Below are positions 53,191-64,000 of a stretch of 64,000 nucleotides of DNA, one piece after another. Source of the stretch: Allacma fusca. Its lineage: Eukaryota; Arthropoda; Collembola; Symphypleona; Sminthuridae. The stretch lies in the NCBI GenBank assembly GCA_947179485.1, contig OX359246.1:31930001-31994000 (forward strand). Reading direction: 5' to 3'. The position numbers and the translations under genes were made by a program. Under the pieces are notes generated by a model, which worked only from the letters and a program-made list of their open reading frames with translations, ran no database searches and had not been told where the DNA came from. Numbering within the stretch: the stretch's first letter is position 1; the number at the start of each line of letters is the position of its first letter.

Positions 53191-56100
53191 CTAGAATAAA
53201 GTAAACATGGTGTTACATATCCCCTGTTTCTTCCCGTATTCTACACAAGCTAATGCTAAATTAATTTTAGTTTTAATTGTGTTTGGATGATTGGGACCTA
53301 ATATTTCATTTTGCATATGAAAAACGTCGTAAGAAAGTTCTAGCGCATCTTCAAGTTTTCCCAGATTATACAAAACTTTCGCCAAGTTATATTTAGTTGT
53401 AAGTGTATCGGGATGACTTCGACCTAACATTTCGTTCCGAATTTGCAGAACGTCCTTGTATTCTTTCGCGCCTCTTCAAATTTTCCCAGTTCAGTCAAAA
53501 GTGCTGCTAAGTTATTTTTAGTAGAAAGTGTTTCGGGATGGTTGGGACCTAATATTTTAATTCGCAAATACAAAACATCGTTGTAAAGTTCTCGCGCCTC
53601 TTCGAATTTTCCCTGGTTATCTAAAACCGCCGCTAAGTTATTTTTAGTTTTAAGTGTGTCGGGATGATTGGGACCTAATGTTTTATCGCACGTTTGCAGA
53701 ACGTCGTTATAAAGTATTCGTGCCTCTTCGAATTTTTCCTCGTTATACAAAACCACCGCTAAGTTATTTTTAGAACTAAGTGTTTCGGGATGAATGGGAC
53801 CAAATATTTGAATTTGCATTTGCAGAACGTCGGTGTAAAGTTTCCGCGCCTCTTCAAAATTTCCCTGTTCATTCAAAACTATTCCTAAGTTACTTTTAGA
53901 ATTAAGTGTGTCGGGATGATTGGTACCTAATATTTCGTTCCGAATTTACAGAACGTTATTATACAGTTTTCGTGCCTCTTCAAATTTTCCCTGCTTATAT
54001 AATACCGTCGCTAAGTTATTTTTTGTACTAAGTGTGTTAGGATGAAATGGACCTATCCTTTCATGTTGCGTTTGGAGAATATCATTAATAAGTTGCTGCG
54101 CTTCGCTGTAGTTTCCTTGACGTTGTAACGCATTGCTGAGATTTGTCTTAAAGCAGACGGTGTTAGTATGATTGACTCCCCAAAGCGTCCCGCTCGTCCC
54201 TAAGGCTGTTCTGTATATCTGGACAGCATTGGTATAGTTTCCTACGTTGCTCAGTTTTTCTGCGAGAATCTCTTTAAATGTCAGGAATTTCTTTGTGCAA
54301 ATGTTTGGATCGTGGTCGTGAATTCGGATTACGTTGTGGAGCATTTCATGCACGTTTTTATTGGTCGTGCTCAAAGTTTGGACAAACTCCTGAACGAGAT
54401 CTACGATTTGATTATAGTTTTGGTTCACATAAGAAGGTTTTGAACTCATGTTACTTGATTCCATCCTAGCGGCTTGGATTACACGATGCATTTGGTAATA
54501 ATCGCCACATAGGGTGAGTAAGTTGTGTGTATGTAATAAATTCAGGACTTTCGCTAGTTTATCTTTTGCATGACTGAAAATGGTCTTAACAAGTAGTGGT
54601 CGGAACGATTCAATTCAATTCAGAAATTTTCGATTCAATTCAATTAGTTATGTGGACTGAATCGTTAACCGTTTTGTGATTCGGTCCAGTATAAAAACAA
54701 TTCAATTCAATTCGGTTTTACTCTATGAATTGAATTGAATTGAAAATCGTTTGTTTTTTGCGGGAAGACAAACTAAACACGCAGTACCTGCTACCACACT
54801 TAAATGAGATTTGTTCATGCATTTAGAAATACATGAATTAATAATAATTTAATTTCAAATTAAGTTTAATATTAAAATTATTATGTAATTCCATTTCTTA
54901 ATTAATAATCAGAAATTACTGGAAGTTGAATTAAATTATGAGATGTCAGAACATTGCTGATTGATTGTTAGCTGTGTCGAATGATCCAAAACAACAATCA
55001 CAACGTTATGACGAAAGTGTGCATATTTTTCACATGAGCCTCCGCTTCACGTTTTACGAGGTTTCAGTATTAACCGGTTTTGAGCAATGATTAATCGTTT
55101 GGACTGCAATTCAGAGTAAACAATTCAATTCAGTTCAGCAGTGTGAACTGAATCGTTCGGTTCGGTTCAATATGTAAACCGAATCGAAAAAACTACGAAT
55201 CGAATTGAATTGAATCGAATTGAATCGAAAAATATCGGTTCTGGACTGAATTAGTCCGACCACTATTAACAAGTACTGTTTGAATATTGTCCGGGTTAAG
55301 TATTGCCATTACGTCCAAGCACTGAAGTGCCAACTCTCCGTGTTTCACAGACCCAATTTGTTCAAACGTCATTTCAAATAGTATATACACGTCTGGATGA
55401 TCTTCTCCATTTGGTCTGGTCTTCATGAATTTTGTCCTTTTAGTAGCAACGTCAGTTAGAAAGTCCTGCATAGTGTACGGTCCTTCCCCAAGAGCGGCGC
55501 GAAGTTTGCGTTTGTTTCGAACGAATGTTACTACTTGTTGCAGAGCTAGCGGTAAACTCTGGAAGATTTCTACTACCTCTTGGAGCAGTGTCGAATTATC
55601 CTCACAATCTCTCAACTGCAGAGAAGAAAGGAAAGTTAAACTGTCACTCAAATCAAAGACTGCCAGTTCTTGCATCTTAAAATTGTCCCAGGCCCGGTAT
55701 CTTGTGGTGACTATTATCGCCGGAACTTTCCATCCAGTTTTGACAGCTTTTGGAAGCAACCGGTAGAGGCCACTTTTACGATCATCGGTCAGGAATGATT
55801 CCACGTTGTCAAAAATGAGTAGAGCCAGTTTGGGGCATACAAAATCATAAACATCTTCCATAATAATTTCGTCCGTCTTTTGCTTTCCATTTTGATATAC
55901 ATCTATTGGAATTTCTCCAGCTAATTGGAGAAATTGACTTGTTGCTGCAGTGTAGCTTTCAGCGTTGATCCACAACACATGGTCGTAGAATGACTTGTAC
56001 GTCTGAATGTATTTTCTGACCACTTGAGTTTTTCCAACGCCCCCTATTCCATAAATGACTATGGATTTGGATCGTATGAGTCGGTCTTTATTTTGTTCCG

Positions 56101-56347
56101 GGTTAGTATTTAAGAGGTATTCATGTAATTTCTCGATAAATTCCTCTCTTCCAAAAAATGAAGGAATGCATTCTTGAACATCGAATTCAGTTCGGTCTTG
56201 AAGTGGGGAAGATGTTAAAGTTGGGTAAACTTTAACAGTATTAATGCCACCATGGCAAACCATTGGAGCTATGACATCATGCGTGTTTCCTTTGAAAATA
56301 ATACTCCCTGAGGTAGCAGAAGACGAGGGTGCAGGACCTATTGTCTC
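53191..56347 (-). pseudogene. NB-ARC/TPR receptor (NLR-like), copy E, interrupted
   Basis: Main exon from acceptor TTTTAG (56348-56349) to a stop at 53191. The leader and NB-ARC are open from 56347 to the insertion at 55265 (P-loop GIGGVGKT, LALLIFDNVE, PAIIVTTRYR; GLPLA is changed to SLPLA). A 672-base hAT-type element (54594-55265) splits the codons of DNIQTVLV, just before the helical region that ends MHRVIQAARM. Downstream coding resumes (54491 to about 53946) until a CAA-to-TAA change in a TPR (VLQIRNE) at about 53945. TPRs continue open to about 53465, where one base is lost (EEARK), and end at 53191 with a degenerate tail CVEYGKKQGICNTMF. Eight or so TPRs remain. At least three independent lesions make this a pseudogene. 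The upstream exon is also damaged. Confidence 0.85.
54594..55265. mobile_element. Non-autonomous hAT-type element with AATTGAATTG arms, in NLR copy E
   Basis: Ends TAGTGGTCGGA / TCCGACCACTA with perfect 8-base duplications TTAACAAG (54586-54593 and 55266-55273). The host codons are continuous across the single TTAACAAG in copies A and B. The arms are made of 'gaattgaattgaa' and 'attcaattcggt' repeats in inverted arrangement; the centre is AT-rich and non-coding. 672 bases. Confidence 0.9.
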
Positions 56348-56349
56348 CT

Positions 56350-59300
56350 AAAATTAATTTGCCAAAAATTCAAATAGAAGAGCTTTCCAGTAGTTCTCCT
56401 GGATTTTCTGCGTGAGCAGCAATTCATAAATTTTAAAAATTCTTACCACTCCGTTTTGTCCTGTCTCACTAGTTATAACTTTTTCCAGTTGTATTTTAAT
56501 TATTGGGAACGCCTCATTGTTAATTCCTCTAAAATTAAAAAACTCGTCTGTAAATTCAGCACTTTTCTACACGGGTACAGTTTAGTATAAATTGGTCTCA
56601 AATACTGGGATATTAAGTTACTCCAAAATAGGATCTAGTTTATAGCTAACGCATTCCAAACATCTTGACGTGAATATATATTAAATATATATCTTGGAAA
56701 TTATTTTCAAATACAAAACAACGTACAAAATGACCTTCCTTCATTACTTTTCTAAGTAGGTTTTTTAACTCTGCTACTTCCTAAATTGATTGCTGGCTAT
56801 TAATATTATCAAATAAATTAAAATTACCTGACGAATTTGGGGGATACGTTTTCCATTTCGGGTTACCGGAGTTGTAATGGCAAACAATTCGTGTGACTCT
56901 GACTTACCAATTGCCTAGCCGACTATACTCACAGCAAATACTGATTACAAGAAAGCATTTAAAGGTAATGAGGAGGCAGTCATAAGTGCAATGCCAAGAG
57001 ATTCTTTGGAACGAACTTATGACCTTAGAAATTTGGTGCTCCCAAATCAAGAATTGTTAGAAGGACTGTCAGATTCGCGTGTATTTAACTTGAAGTTATC
57101 ATCGGAAAGGAATTCAACAGGAACTTGTACAAGCTGCTGACCAGGAATATTCGATCACCTTTAATTCAGTTACCATCAAGAAAGGCATAATGTGAAAACA
57201 TAATATAAAATAATTAGGGATAATTAATCGTAGCAACATGGATTCCCGCCCCACTGTCAATATTGTTTGTGTAACTATCCGCCGTTCATCATTTCAAAGT
57301 CTGATTACAATACATTGCAATTTCCTATAAATAGCGTCCCTAAAAGAAACAATCTAATTATTCTGGTAGAATGAATTTAGTTGCTTAAATGTTTGGTGCT
57401 CCCAAAAACATTGCACAGCACAATTTTTGGAAAGTATGCCAGATTCACGTGTCATTATTTAATTTGAAATTATCGCAGGTAAGGAAGCAAACGACAAATT
57501 AAATTGAAGTAAACGGAAGTAATTATATTAATTATTAATTAATTATTAATTTAACGGCCGTATACAACCAGCAACCTCGTAGTTGAAGTGTCTAGCTTGT
57601 ACAAGCAACTAACCAAGATTATTCAGTCAACTTTAATTTACCTACCAATAATTATGTAGTTATGTAATTACCTACAAAATACCAAATAGGGAAAGTTAAT
57701 CGTAGCAATGTAAATACCTGCCCAACTGTTGACATTTCTTTTTGTGTAATAATTAACTATACACTGTTCATCATTTCAAAGTCTGACAACAATACATTGG
57801 AATTTCATTAAAATATCGCCCCTAAAGAAGCGAAATCTGTAAAGATAAATCAGTCCAAATAATTCCGAAAAACCTCCTAAATGGGTGTCTGCTGTAGATA
57901 AATTGCGCTGTTAGAAAGCACACACAGCTGCAGTTAATATTCGCAAGTAGAAAATATAACGATAAAAATATCGTTAATAATAATAATAATCCTTTGATAT
58001 GTAGATACATTAGATTTATCATATTTCATTATCGAATGCCACTACTCATCAAGTCAGCATACTCTTGGTTGTTGAAGTGCTTAATTTTTCAGAGCTCTTG
58101 TCCCGATTGCTATGACCTCATCTTAAATTTGCATCCGCTTACATATCAATTAATCACACAATATAACATCAGATGTGTGTAATTCTATTAGCAACGTTTA
58201 ACACTTCTGGGCGTGGAAACTACGGAGTTGAATATTTCAAAATTATTTTCACGCTAAAGTGAACTCCCTTTATAAAAGAATCACATCACACGAGCTGAAT
58301 TTTGCTTTTTTAATGGCTTGCATTTATTTATTAAAGGTAATTAACATGATTCCTTTTATAAAGGGAATGCACTATAGTATTTTATTGTGTGCCATTTTTA
58401 TAGTTTTTCTCCGTATAACTTTCCGGGTTCTAAATTATTCGGGCTGATGGAGAGCCCTTTATTCTTGTGGGCAGTCATCGTTTAAAATTTGTTAGCATGT
58501 TAAAATTTTGGGAACATGGTCGGGAAGAGGAATTTTGTCCAGTGAGATACGATCTAGGGAGGAAAATTCAAACCAGTTAGTGAGATTTGTATGCTAACTA
58601 GATTAAAACCCTTTGGAGTACGTTTCTTCTCAGGTCTTGGCCAATTTGCTGGAACTAGGGAAATATTTCCTTCAAAAGAATATTCTACGCACATTTTAAC
58701 CCTTTAAATTTAGATATGTATCTCAAGCTATATCTGACTTTCTCCGCTCTTTTCCTCGCCACGTCTACTCCCCCTATAATTTGACATGCATGTACATATC
58801 TACACTAACCATGTGTAAGAACTAGTATCTACCTATGTTATAATAGTTCGTAAGCACAAAGGCAATGCCATAATAAAATACAGGTGACTCTCGTTATAAA
58901 GGATGATGCTATAATATGTGTATACCCACATACATATAACGGTTTATATATTTTTATAAAGTAAAAAAAAGGAACTCCTCCTAATAAGTTAATAGGAAAA
59001 CGCAGACAGGGTAAATAAATATTGGAATTATTCATACAACCACTAGTCCATACCACTAACTCCAAGCTCTGGGGCTCGAGGACAAGGAGAATAATAAATA
59101 TACCAGTTAATTAGTTACAAGTTTTACAGATTAATACAGAACAATAGCAGTTCATTTAAATAAAAGAGATACAAGGGTAGAAAACAAAGCAATAGTTAGT
59201 AATAAAATAATGTTGTAAATATTTCGCTTCCAAGGAGAGGGCCTTATATATACAATATAATCAAATAAGGGATTGCTCTATGTAAGGGACAAAATAAGCC

Positions 59301-59397
59301 AGTCCCTTGGGCATCCCATGCAATAGGATTGGTATTATAAAAACAAACACAAAAATCCACTCAGCGTTTTAACATTTTATTTCCGCTTTGGTTACAG
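56350..59397. other. Duplicated 5' flank of NLR unit E
   Basis: Counterpart of the 5' flanks of A, B and D. The further-upstream exon equivalent (about 56828-56930) has a deletion of about 22 bases. There is an internal duplication: 57365-57500 repeats the flank motif 'tttggtgctcccaaa..attg' already present at about 57030. 59080-59390 is unassigned. No intact gene. Confidence 0.5.
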
Positions 59398-59548
59398 GTA
59401 ATTCCTACATCCAGTACGATTTTGGAAGGTTGTTTACTTGTATTGGTGGTGGTAGCTAGTCAAGATCCGCTACTGTATCTTGTTCAAACTATAGGTGAAG
59501 AACCTAATGCAGAATACCCACCGGAAGGCAGGAATTTAACTGAATATG
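59398..59548 (+). pseudogene. Exon 3 remnant of a DUF4430-like gene (unit E)
   Basis: After a TTACAG acceptor the sequence matches exon 3 of the gene at 46806-46960 ('tcctacatccagtacgattttggaag', 'tgaagaacc.aa.gcagaa', 'aatttaactgaatatg|gtaaaat'). It carries in-frame stops (TAG after 'ggtggtggtagc'), small deletions, and no neighbouring exons 1, 2 or 4. It occupies the same position relative to NLR copy E as the intact gene does to copy D. Confidence 0.75.
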
Positions 59549-60690
59549 GTAAAATCCCTAAAACAAAATTGGGTTCAGCACTATGAATGTATGTAAATTG
59601 GCAGCTTGGCAATATTGCTTAAGGATTTTTAACATTTTAAGTTGTTGGGAGGCATTCCTTCTTACTGATTGTAAGGAAATATTTGTGTGAAATGAGATAA
59701 CTTTATTGTCGTCTAGAATAATTATATATGTATAGACTGTTTTCTGTGACCTTCAATGGCAGTCGGATACACATTAATTGTTGAAGTTGCTTTTTAAATC
59801 CAGTATAGAAGGCTTGTAGTCCTGAGCTGAATGAGCCCCAAGGTATTAATTTATACGGACTTAATTAAGGTTAGTTACAACGCAGAAGGTCGAAATTATT
59901 GGGAACTCGACCTTGAGCTTGTACATTTCACGCCTTCAAATGACAATTTAAAAAAATTCCTATTCTGTAATATTCTATAAGCTATTCTGAGACAAGCTCA
60001 GTCACTTGAACCTCAAGTCAAGTTACATTTGCAATTAGTGCAAATAAAAATAAACATTCGAATTTAATACCGTATATCATCAGCCTTCCAGTCATTTACA
60101 ATAATGATTGTCATAACAGTTATTTTCAGTGCAAAATATTGGTTATGTAGATTTCTTATGAAAATAATTCCTAAATTACAGCGTAAACATGGATGGATTT
60201 TTAAAACAAAGTGATTTCAAAATCGGGATAATATTGTGTGTACTTTATAACCATAAATTTAAACGTAGACAAAAAAACTTAAATTAAAAACAACACCGCT
60301 ATTTAATACAAATAGCACAAGACAAGACCAAATATTCACTCGCAATGACAAGAAAAGTGGGTAATGTAAATGAATTCCTGAAAACAGTTGTCAATAAAAT
60401 CGCATTTTTCAGAACCGACGTACCGGCATAACAATACTTCATGATTACTTTACCACAAAAAAATGACACGAAATTAAGGCATTACATAAAAATAACTTTC
60501 GTTAACAGTAAATCGTGAGTATAATTGGTTCATCTCACACTACTGCATATAAATCTTTAAAAAATCACCAAATCCATATGATGACAAAACAGACTCTATA
60601 GCGAATCCAAAATACCCAGAACACTGAATACAGATATATTCGTAAAAAGTAAAGTCATCACACCCATTCAGAGGATGCGTGACTAGTATT
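59549..60690. other. 3' flank of NLR copy F
   Basis: 59664-59940 matches 32080-32345 and 59985-60690 matches 36370-37140. In unit F these two blocks are contiguous, while in unit D they are separated by about 4 kb containing two hAT-type elements. This is therefore the uninserted arrangement. No gene seen. Confidence 0.6.
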
Positions 60691-63600
60691 TCACATACGT
60701 GAACGTAAGCATAAGTCTCGCATCTCTTCCAATTTTCCCTGCTTAAACAGAACAAATGCTAAGTTCTTTTGGGTTTCAAGTGTACTGGGATGATTTCGAC
60801 CTAGTAATTTACTTTGTATTTGCAGAACCTCGTTGTAAAGTTCTCGCGCCTCTTCGAATTTTCTCTGTCTTGTCAGAACTGTAGCCAAGTTATTTTTAAT
60901 AGTAAGCGTGTTGGGATGGTTGGGACCTAATATTTTAATTTGCATATGTAAAACTTCATTGAAAAGCTCTCGAGCCTCTTCAAAATTTCCCTGGTTATCC
61001 AAAACATGTGCTAAATTATTTTTAGTAATAAGTGTGTCGGGATGATTGGGGCCTAATATTTCAGTTCGCGTATGCAAAATGTCGTTGTAAAGTTCTCTCG
61101 CCTCTTTGTATCTTCCCTGGTGTTGCAAAACTGGCGCTAAGTTGTTTTTAGTTGTAAGTGTGTCAGGATGATTGGGGCCGAGTATTTTAATTCGCATATC
61201 CAGTACGTCGTTGTAAAGCTCTAGCGCCTCTTCAGATTTTCCGCGGTGCCATAAAACTAATGCTAAGTCATTTTTAACTGTAAGTGTGTTCGGATGTTTG
61301 GGGCCTAATATTTTGTTGTACTTTTGCAGAACATCGTTGTAAAGTTCTTGCGCCTCGTCAAATTTTCCCAGGTCTTTTAAAACTGACGCTAATTTATGTT
61401 TAGTATCAAGTGTGTCAGGATGATTGGGGCCTAATATTTTAATTTTCAAATCCAAAACGTTGCTGAAAATTTTTCGCGCATTTTTAAATTTTCCCTGACT
61501 AGCCAAAACTGATCCTAAGTTATTTTTAGTATTAAGTGTGTCAGGATGATTGGGACCTAATATTTCAGTTCGCGTATGCAAAATGTCGTTGTAAAGTTCT
61601 CTCGCCTCTTTGTATCTTCCCTGGTGTTGCAAAACTGATCCTAAGTTGTTTTTAGTAGTAAGTGTGTCAGGATGATTGGGGCCTAGTATTTTAATTCGCA
61701 TATCCAGTACGTCGTTGCAAAGCTCTAGCGCGTTTTCATACTTTCCCTCTCTGACCAAAACTGATGCAAAGTTGTTTTTAGTACTAAGTGTGTCAAGATG
61801 ATTGGAACCTAATTTTTTAATTTGTATATTCAAAACGTCGTCGTAAAGTTTTCGCGCTTCTTCGAATTTTCCCTGATTATTCAAAACCCACGCTAAGTTG
61901 TTTTTAGTATTCAGTGTGTCCGGATGATCGGGGCCTAATAGTTTGTTGTACATTTGCAGAACGTCGTTGTTAAGTTTTTGTGCCTCTTCAAATCTTCCCT
62001 GCTTGTTCAAAACATGTGCTAAATTATTTTTAGTAATAAGTGTGTCAAGATGATTGGAACCTAATTTTTTAATTTGTATATTCAAAACGTCGTCGTAAAG
62101 TTTTCGCGCTTCTTCGAATTTTCCCTGGTTATCCAAAACCGACGCTAAGTTGTTTTTAGCCGTAAGTGTGTCAGGATGATTAGGGCCTAATATTTTAATT
62201 TGCATTTGCAGAACGTCGTTTATAAGCTGCTCTGCTTCGCTATAGCTTCCTTGATCTTGTAAGGCATAGCTAAGATTTGCCTGAATTTTGATGGTGTCAG
62301 TATGATCGACTCCCCAAAGCGTTTCGCTCGTCCTTAAAGCTGTTCTGTATATCTTGACTGCATTGGCATAGCTTCCTACGTTGTTCAGCTTTTTTGCGAG
62401 AATTTTTTTAAATTTAAGGAATTTCTGTGTGCAAATACTAGGAACTTGGTCGTGAATTCGGATAACGTTGTGTAGTATTTCGTGGACGTTTTTAGTGGTC
62501 GTGCTCAAAGTTTGGACAAACTCCTGAACGAGATCTACGATTTGATTATAGTTTTGGTTCACATAAGAAGGTTTTGTAGTCTTCGCGTTACTTGACTCAA
62601 TTTTAGCGGCTTGGATTACACGATGCATTTGGTAATAATCGCCACAGAGGGTGATTAAGTTGTTTATATGTAATAATTTCAGAACTTTTGCTAGTTTACC
62701 TTCCACGTGACTGAAAATTGTCTTTACAAGCACAGTCTGTATACTGTCGGGGTTAAGTATCGCCATTACGTCCAAGCACTGAAGTGCCAACTCTCCGTGT
62801 TTCATAGACCCAATTTGTTCAAACGTCATTTCAAATAGTGTATACACGTCTGGATGATCTTCTCCATTTGGTCTGGTCTTCATGAATTTTTTCCTTTTAG
62901 TAGCAACTTCAGTTAGAAAGTCTTGTATAGTGTACGGCCCCTCATCAAGAGCAGCGCGAAGTTCCCTTTTGTTTCGAACGAATGTTACTACTTGTTGCAG
63001 AGCTAGGGGTAAACCCTGGAAGATTTCTACTACCTCTTGGAGCAGTGTGGGATTATCCTCACAATCTTTCAACTGCAGAGAAGAAAGGAATGACAAACTC
63101 TCACTCAAATCAAAGACTGCCAGTTCTTGCATCTTAAAATTGTCCCAGGCCCGGTATCTAGTGGTGACTATTATCGCTGGAACTTTCCATCCAGTTTTGA
63201 TAGCTTTTGGAAGCAACCGGTAGAGGCCACTTTTACGATCATCAGTCATGAATGATTCCACGTTGTCAAAAATGACGAGAGCCAGTTTGCGGCACACAAA
63301 ATCATAAACATCTTCCATGATAATCTCGTCAGGTTTTTGCCTTCCATTTTGATTTACATCGATTGGAATTTCTCCAGCTAATCGGAGAAATTGGCTGGTT
63401 GCTCCAGTATAGCTTTCAGCGTTGATCCATAACACATGATCGTAGAATGACTTGTACTTCTGAATGTAATTTCTGACCACTTGAGTTTTTCCGACACCCC
63501 CTATTCCGCAAATGACTATGGCTTTGGATCGTATGTGTCGGTCTTTATTTTGTTCCGTGTTAGTGTTCCAGAGGTACTCATGTAGATTCTCGATAAATTC

Positions 63601-63807
63601 ATGTCTTCCAAAAAACGAAGGAATGCATTCTTGGACATTGAATTCAATTGGATCTTGACGCGGCTCAGATGTTAAAGTTGTGAAATTATTAAAGGTATTA
63701 TTATCACCATGACATACTGTCGGAGCTATGACATAACGCGTGTCTCCTTTGAAAATAAAACTCCCTGAGGTACCAGAAGACGAGGATCCAGAACTTATTG
63801 TTTCGTG
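60691..63807 (-). CDS. NB-ARC/TPR receptor (NLR-like), copy F, intact
   Basis: The longest and only uninterrupted copy: one exon of about 1,038 codons from acceptor TTTAAG (63808-63810) to the stop at 60691. Residues counted from the exon start: Ser-rich leader (1-25), conserved block FNVQECIPSFFGRHEFIENL (about 56-75), Walker A GIGGVGKT (about 101-108), HVLWINAE, Walker B LALVIFDNVE (about 175-184), PAIIVTTRYR (about 210-219), GLPLALQQVV, and YQMHRVIQ (about 392-399, MHD position). A helical spacer (VDLVQEFVQTLSTTTKNVHE) precedes about 13 TPRs of 42 residues (about 490-1030). The layout is that of NPHP3/kinesin-light-chain-like TPR STAND proteins and animal/fungal NLRs: a cytoplasmic nucleotide switch with a repeat sensor. 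No Death, CARD or TIR domain is visible; the N-terminal exons lie partly outside the window. Some TPR pairs are near-identical, indicating recent internal duplication. Ligand unknown. Confidence 0.85.
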   Translation of the reverse strand, partial: HETISSGSSSSGTSGSFIFKGDTRYVIAPTVCHGDNNTFNNFTTLTSEPRQDPIEFNVQECIPSFFGRHEFIENLHEYLWNTNTEQNKDRHIRSKAIVICGIGGVGKTQVVRNYIQKYKSFYDHVLWINAESYTGATSQFLRLAGEIPIDVNQNGRQKPDEIIMEDVYDFVCRKLALVIFDNVESFMTDDRKSGLYRLLPKAIKTGWKVPAIIVTTRYRAWDNFKMQELAVFDLSESLSFLSSLQLKDCEDNPTLLQEVVEIFQGLPLALQQVVTFVRNKRELRAALDEGPYTIQDFLTEVATKRKKFMKTRPNGEDHPDVYTLFEMTFEQIGSMKHGELALQCLDVMAILNPDSIQTVLVKTIFSHVEGKLAKVLKLLHINNLITLCGDYYQMHRVIQAAKIESSNAKTTKPSYVNQNYNQIVDLVQEFVQTLSTTTKNVHEILHNVIRIHDQVPSICTQKFLKFKKILAKKLNNVGSYANAVKIYRTALRTSETLWGVDHTDTIKIQANLSYALQDQGSYSEAEQLINDVLQMQIKILGPNHPDTLTAKNNLASVLDNQGKFEEARKLYDDVLNIQIKKLGSNHLDTLITKNNLAHVLNKQGRFEEAQKLNNDVLQMYNKLLGPDHPDTLNTKNNLAWVLNNQGKFEEARKLYDDVLNIQIKKLGSNHLDTLSTKNNFASVLVREGKYENALELCNDVLDMRIKILGPNHPDTLTTKNNLGSVLQHQGRYKEARELYNDILHTRTEILGPNHPDTLNTKNNLGSVLASQGKFKNARKIFSNVLDLKIKILGPNHPDTLDTKHKLASVLKDLGKFDEAQELYNDVLQKYNKILGPKHPNTLTVKNDLALVLWHRGKSEEALELYNDVLDMRIKILGPNHPDTLTTKNNLAPVLQHQGRYKEARELYNDILHTRTEILGPNHPDTLITKNNLAHVLDNQGNFEEARELFNEVLHMQIKILGPNHPNTLTIKNNLATVLTRQRKFEEARELYNEVLQIQSKLLGRNHPSTLETQKNLAFVLFKQGKLEEMRDLCLRSRM

Positions 63808-63909
63808 CTTAAATTGAGAAAAATTCAAATAATTTAGTTTGGTAATGATTTTCCTGGGTAATCTGGTTTAGTATCAATTCTATCCTTTATCAATTTCTAA
63901 CATGCTTAC

Positions 63910-63986
63910 CACAGATTTTTGCACTGTCTTACTAGTGGTGTCATTTTCCATTTGTATTTTATTTAAGGGGTCCGCCTCGTTATCTT
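63910..63986 (-). CDS. Upstream coding exon of NLR copy F
   Basis: Acceptor TTTTTGTAG (ending 63987), donor TCTGTG|GTAAGC; it reads DNEADPLNKIQMENDTTSKT and joins the main exon at 63807 in phase 0 after an intron of about 102 bases. It is equivalent to the short exons of A, B and C, but here the 5' phase would be two bases rather than one, so either the acceptor differs or the next exon upstream (outside the window) is different. The N-terminus of copy F cannot be completed from this window. Confidence 0.5.
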
Positions 63987-64000
63987 CTACAAAAAGATAA

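Noticed and set aside
55425-55766. Plus-strand frames opposite the NB-ARC exons (also near 62882-63223 and 12100-12306)
   Set aside because: They recur in every NLR copy purely as the antisense of the conserved coding sequence.

Overview
The window is AT-rich DNA from an animal nuclear genome. GT-AG introns, animal DNA-transposon families (hAT, pogo/Tigger, Helitron), a secreted DUF4430-type gene and a lineage-specific expansion of NB-ARC/TPR receptors point to an invertebrate. An arthropod such as a springtail is a guess; the sequence does not settle it. No bacterial or organellar features were seen.

The core is a cluster of six paralogous NB-ARC + tetratricopeptide (NLR-like, STAND-class) genes. 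Five are on the minus strand: A (329-3735), B (11179-13442), D (37141-42141 and upstream), E (53191-56347) and F (60691-63986). C (24320-24975) is an inverted, 3'-truncated copy on the plus strand. Each has a short upstream exon, a short phase-0 intron and one long exon carrying a P-loop NTPase followed by up to about 13 TPRs of 42 residues with the motif LGPNHPxTLxTKNNLA. Only F is open throughout in this window. A and B are frameshifted in the first TPRs, D and E carry nonsense changes, frameshifts and transposon insertions, and C is cut off after the P-loop region.

The cluster grew by duplication of large units. Shared 5' flanks (for example 4750-6330, 13560-15330, 43140-45650, 56360-58500) and 3' flanks (1-328, 8641-9020, 36370-37140, 59660-60690) recur around the copies. 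On the 5' side of D, divergently oriented, lies an apparently intact four-exon gene for a 143-residue secreted DUF4430-like protein (46430-47129). Decayed pieces of the same gene sit at the same place in units A and E, so the ancestral unit was probably an NLR plus this secreted protein.

Transposons have colonised the duplicates. hAT-type elements with 8-base target duplications lie at 6572-7281, 29465-30737, 32356-32899, 33457-35575 (with 34281-35512 nested in it), 48897-52891 (near-complete transposase gene, with 50440-51218 nested) and 54594-55265, and probably 37211-39105. Most carry, inside their ends, inverted arrays of a short motif private to that element. A pogo/Tigger-like transposase gene is at 26793-29104, and two non-autonomous TA-flanked elements of similar type are inserted in NLR copy D. 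Helitron-like ends are at 3900-4189 and 11120-11157. Because the NLR units are paralogous, several insertions have an empty site in a sister copy, which fixes their ends.

The remaining stretches (about 15.4-18.4, 19.1-24.3 and 25.2-26.8 kb) hold little that I can identify beyond transposon debris and weak open frames.
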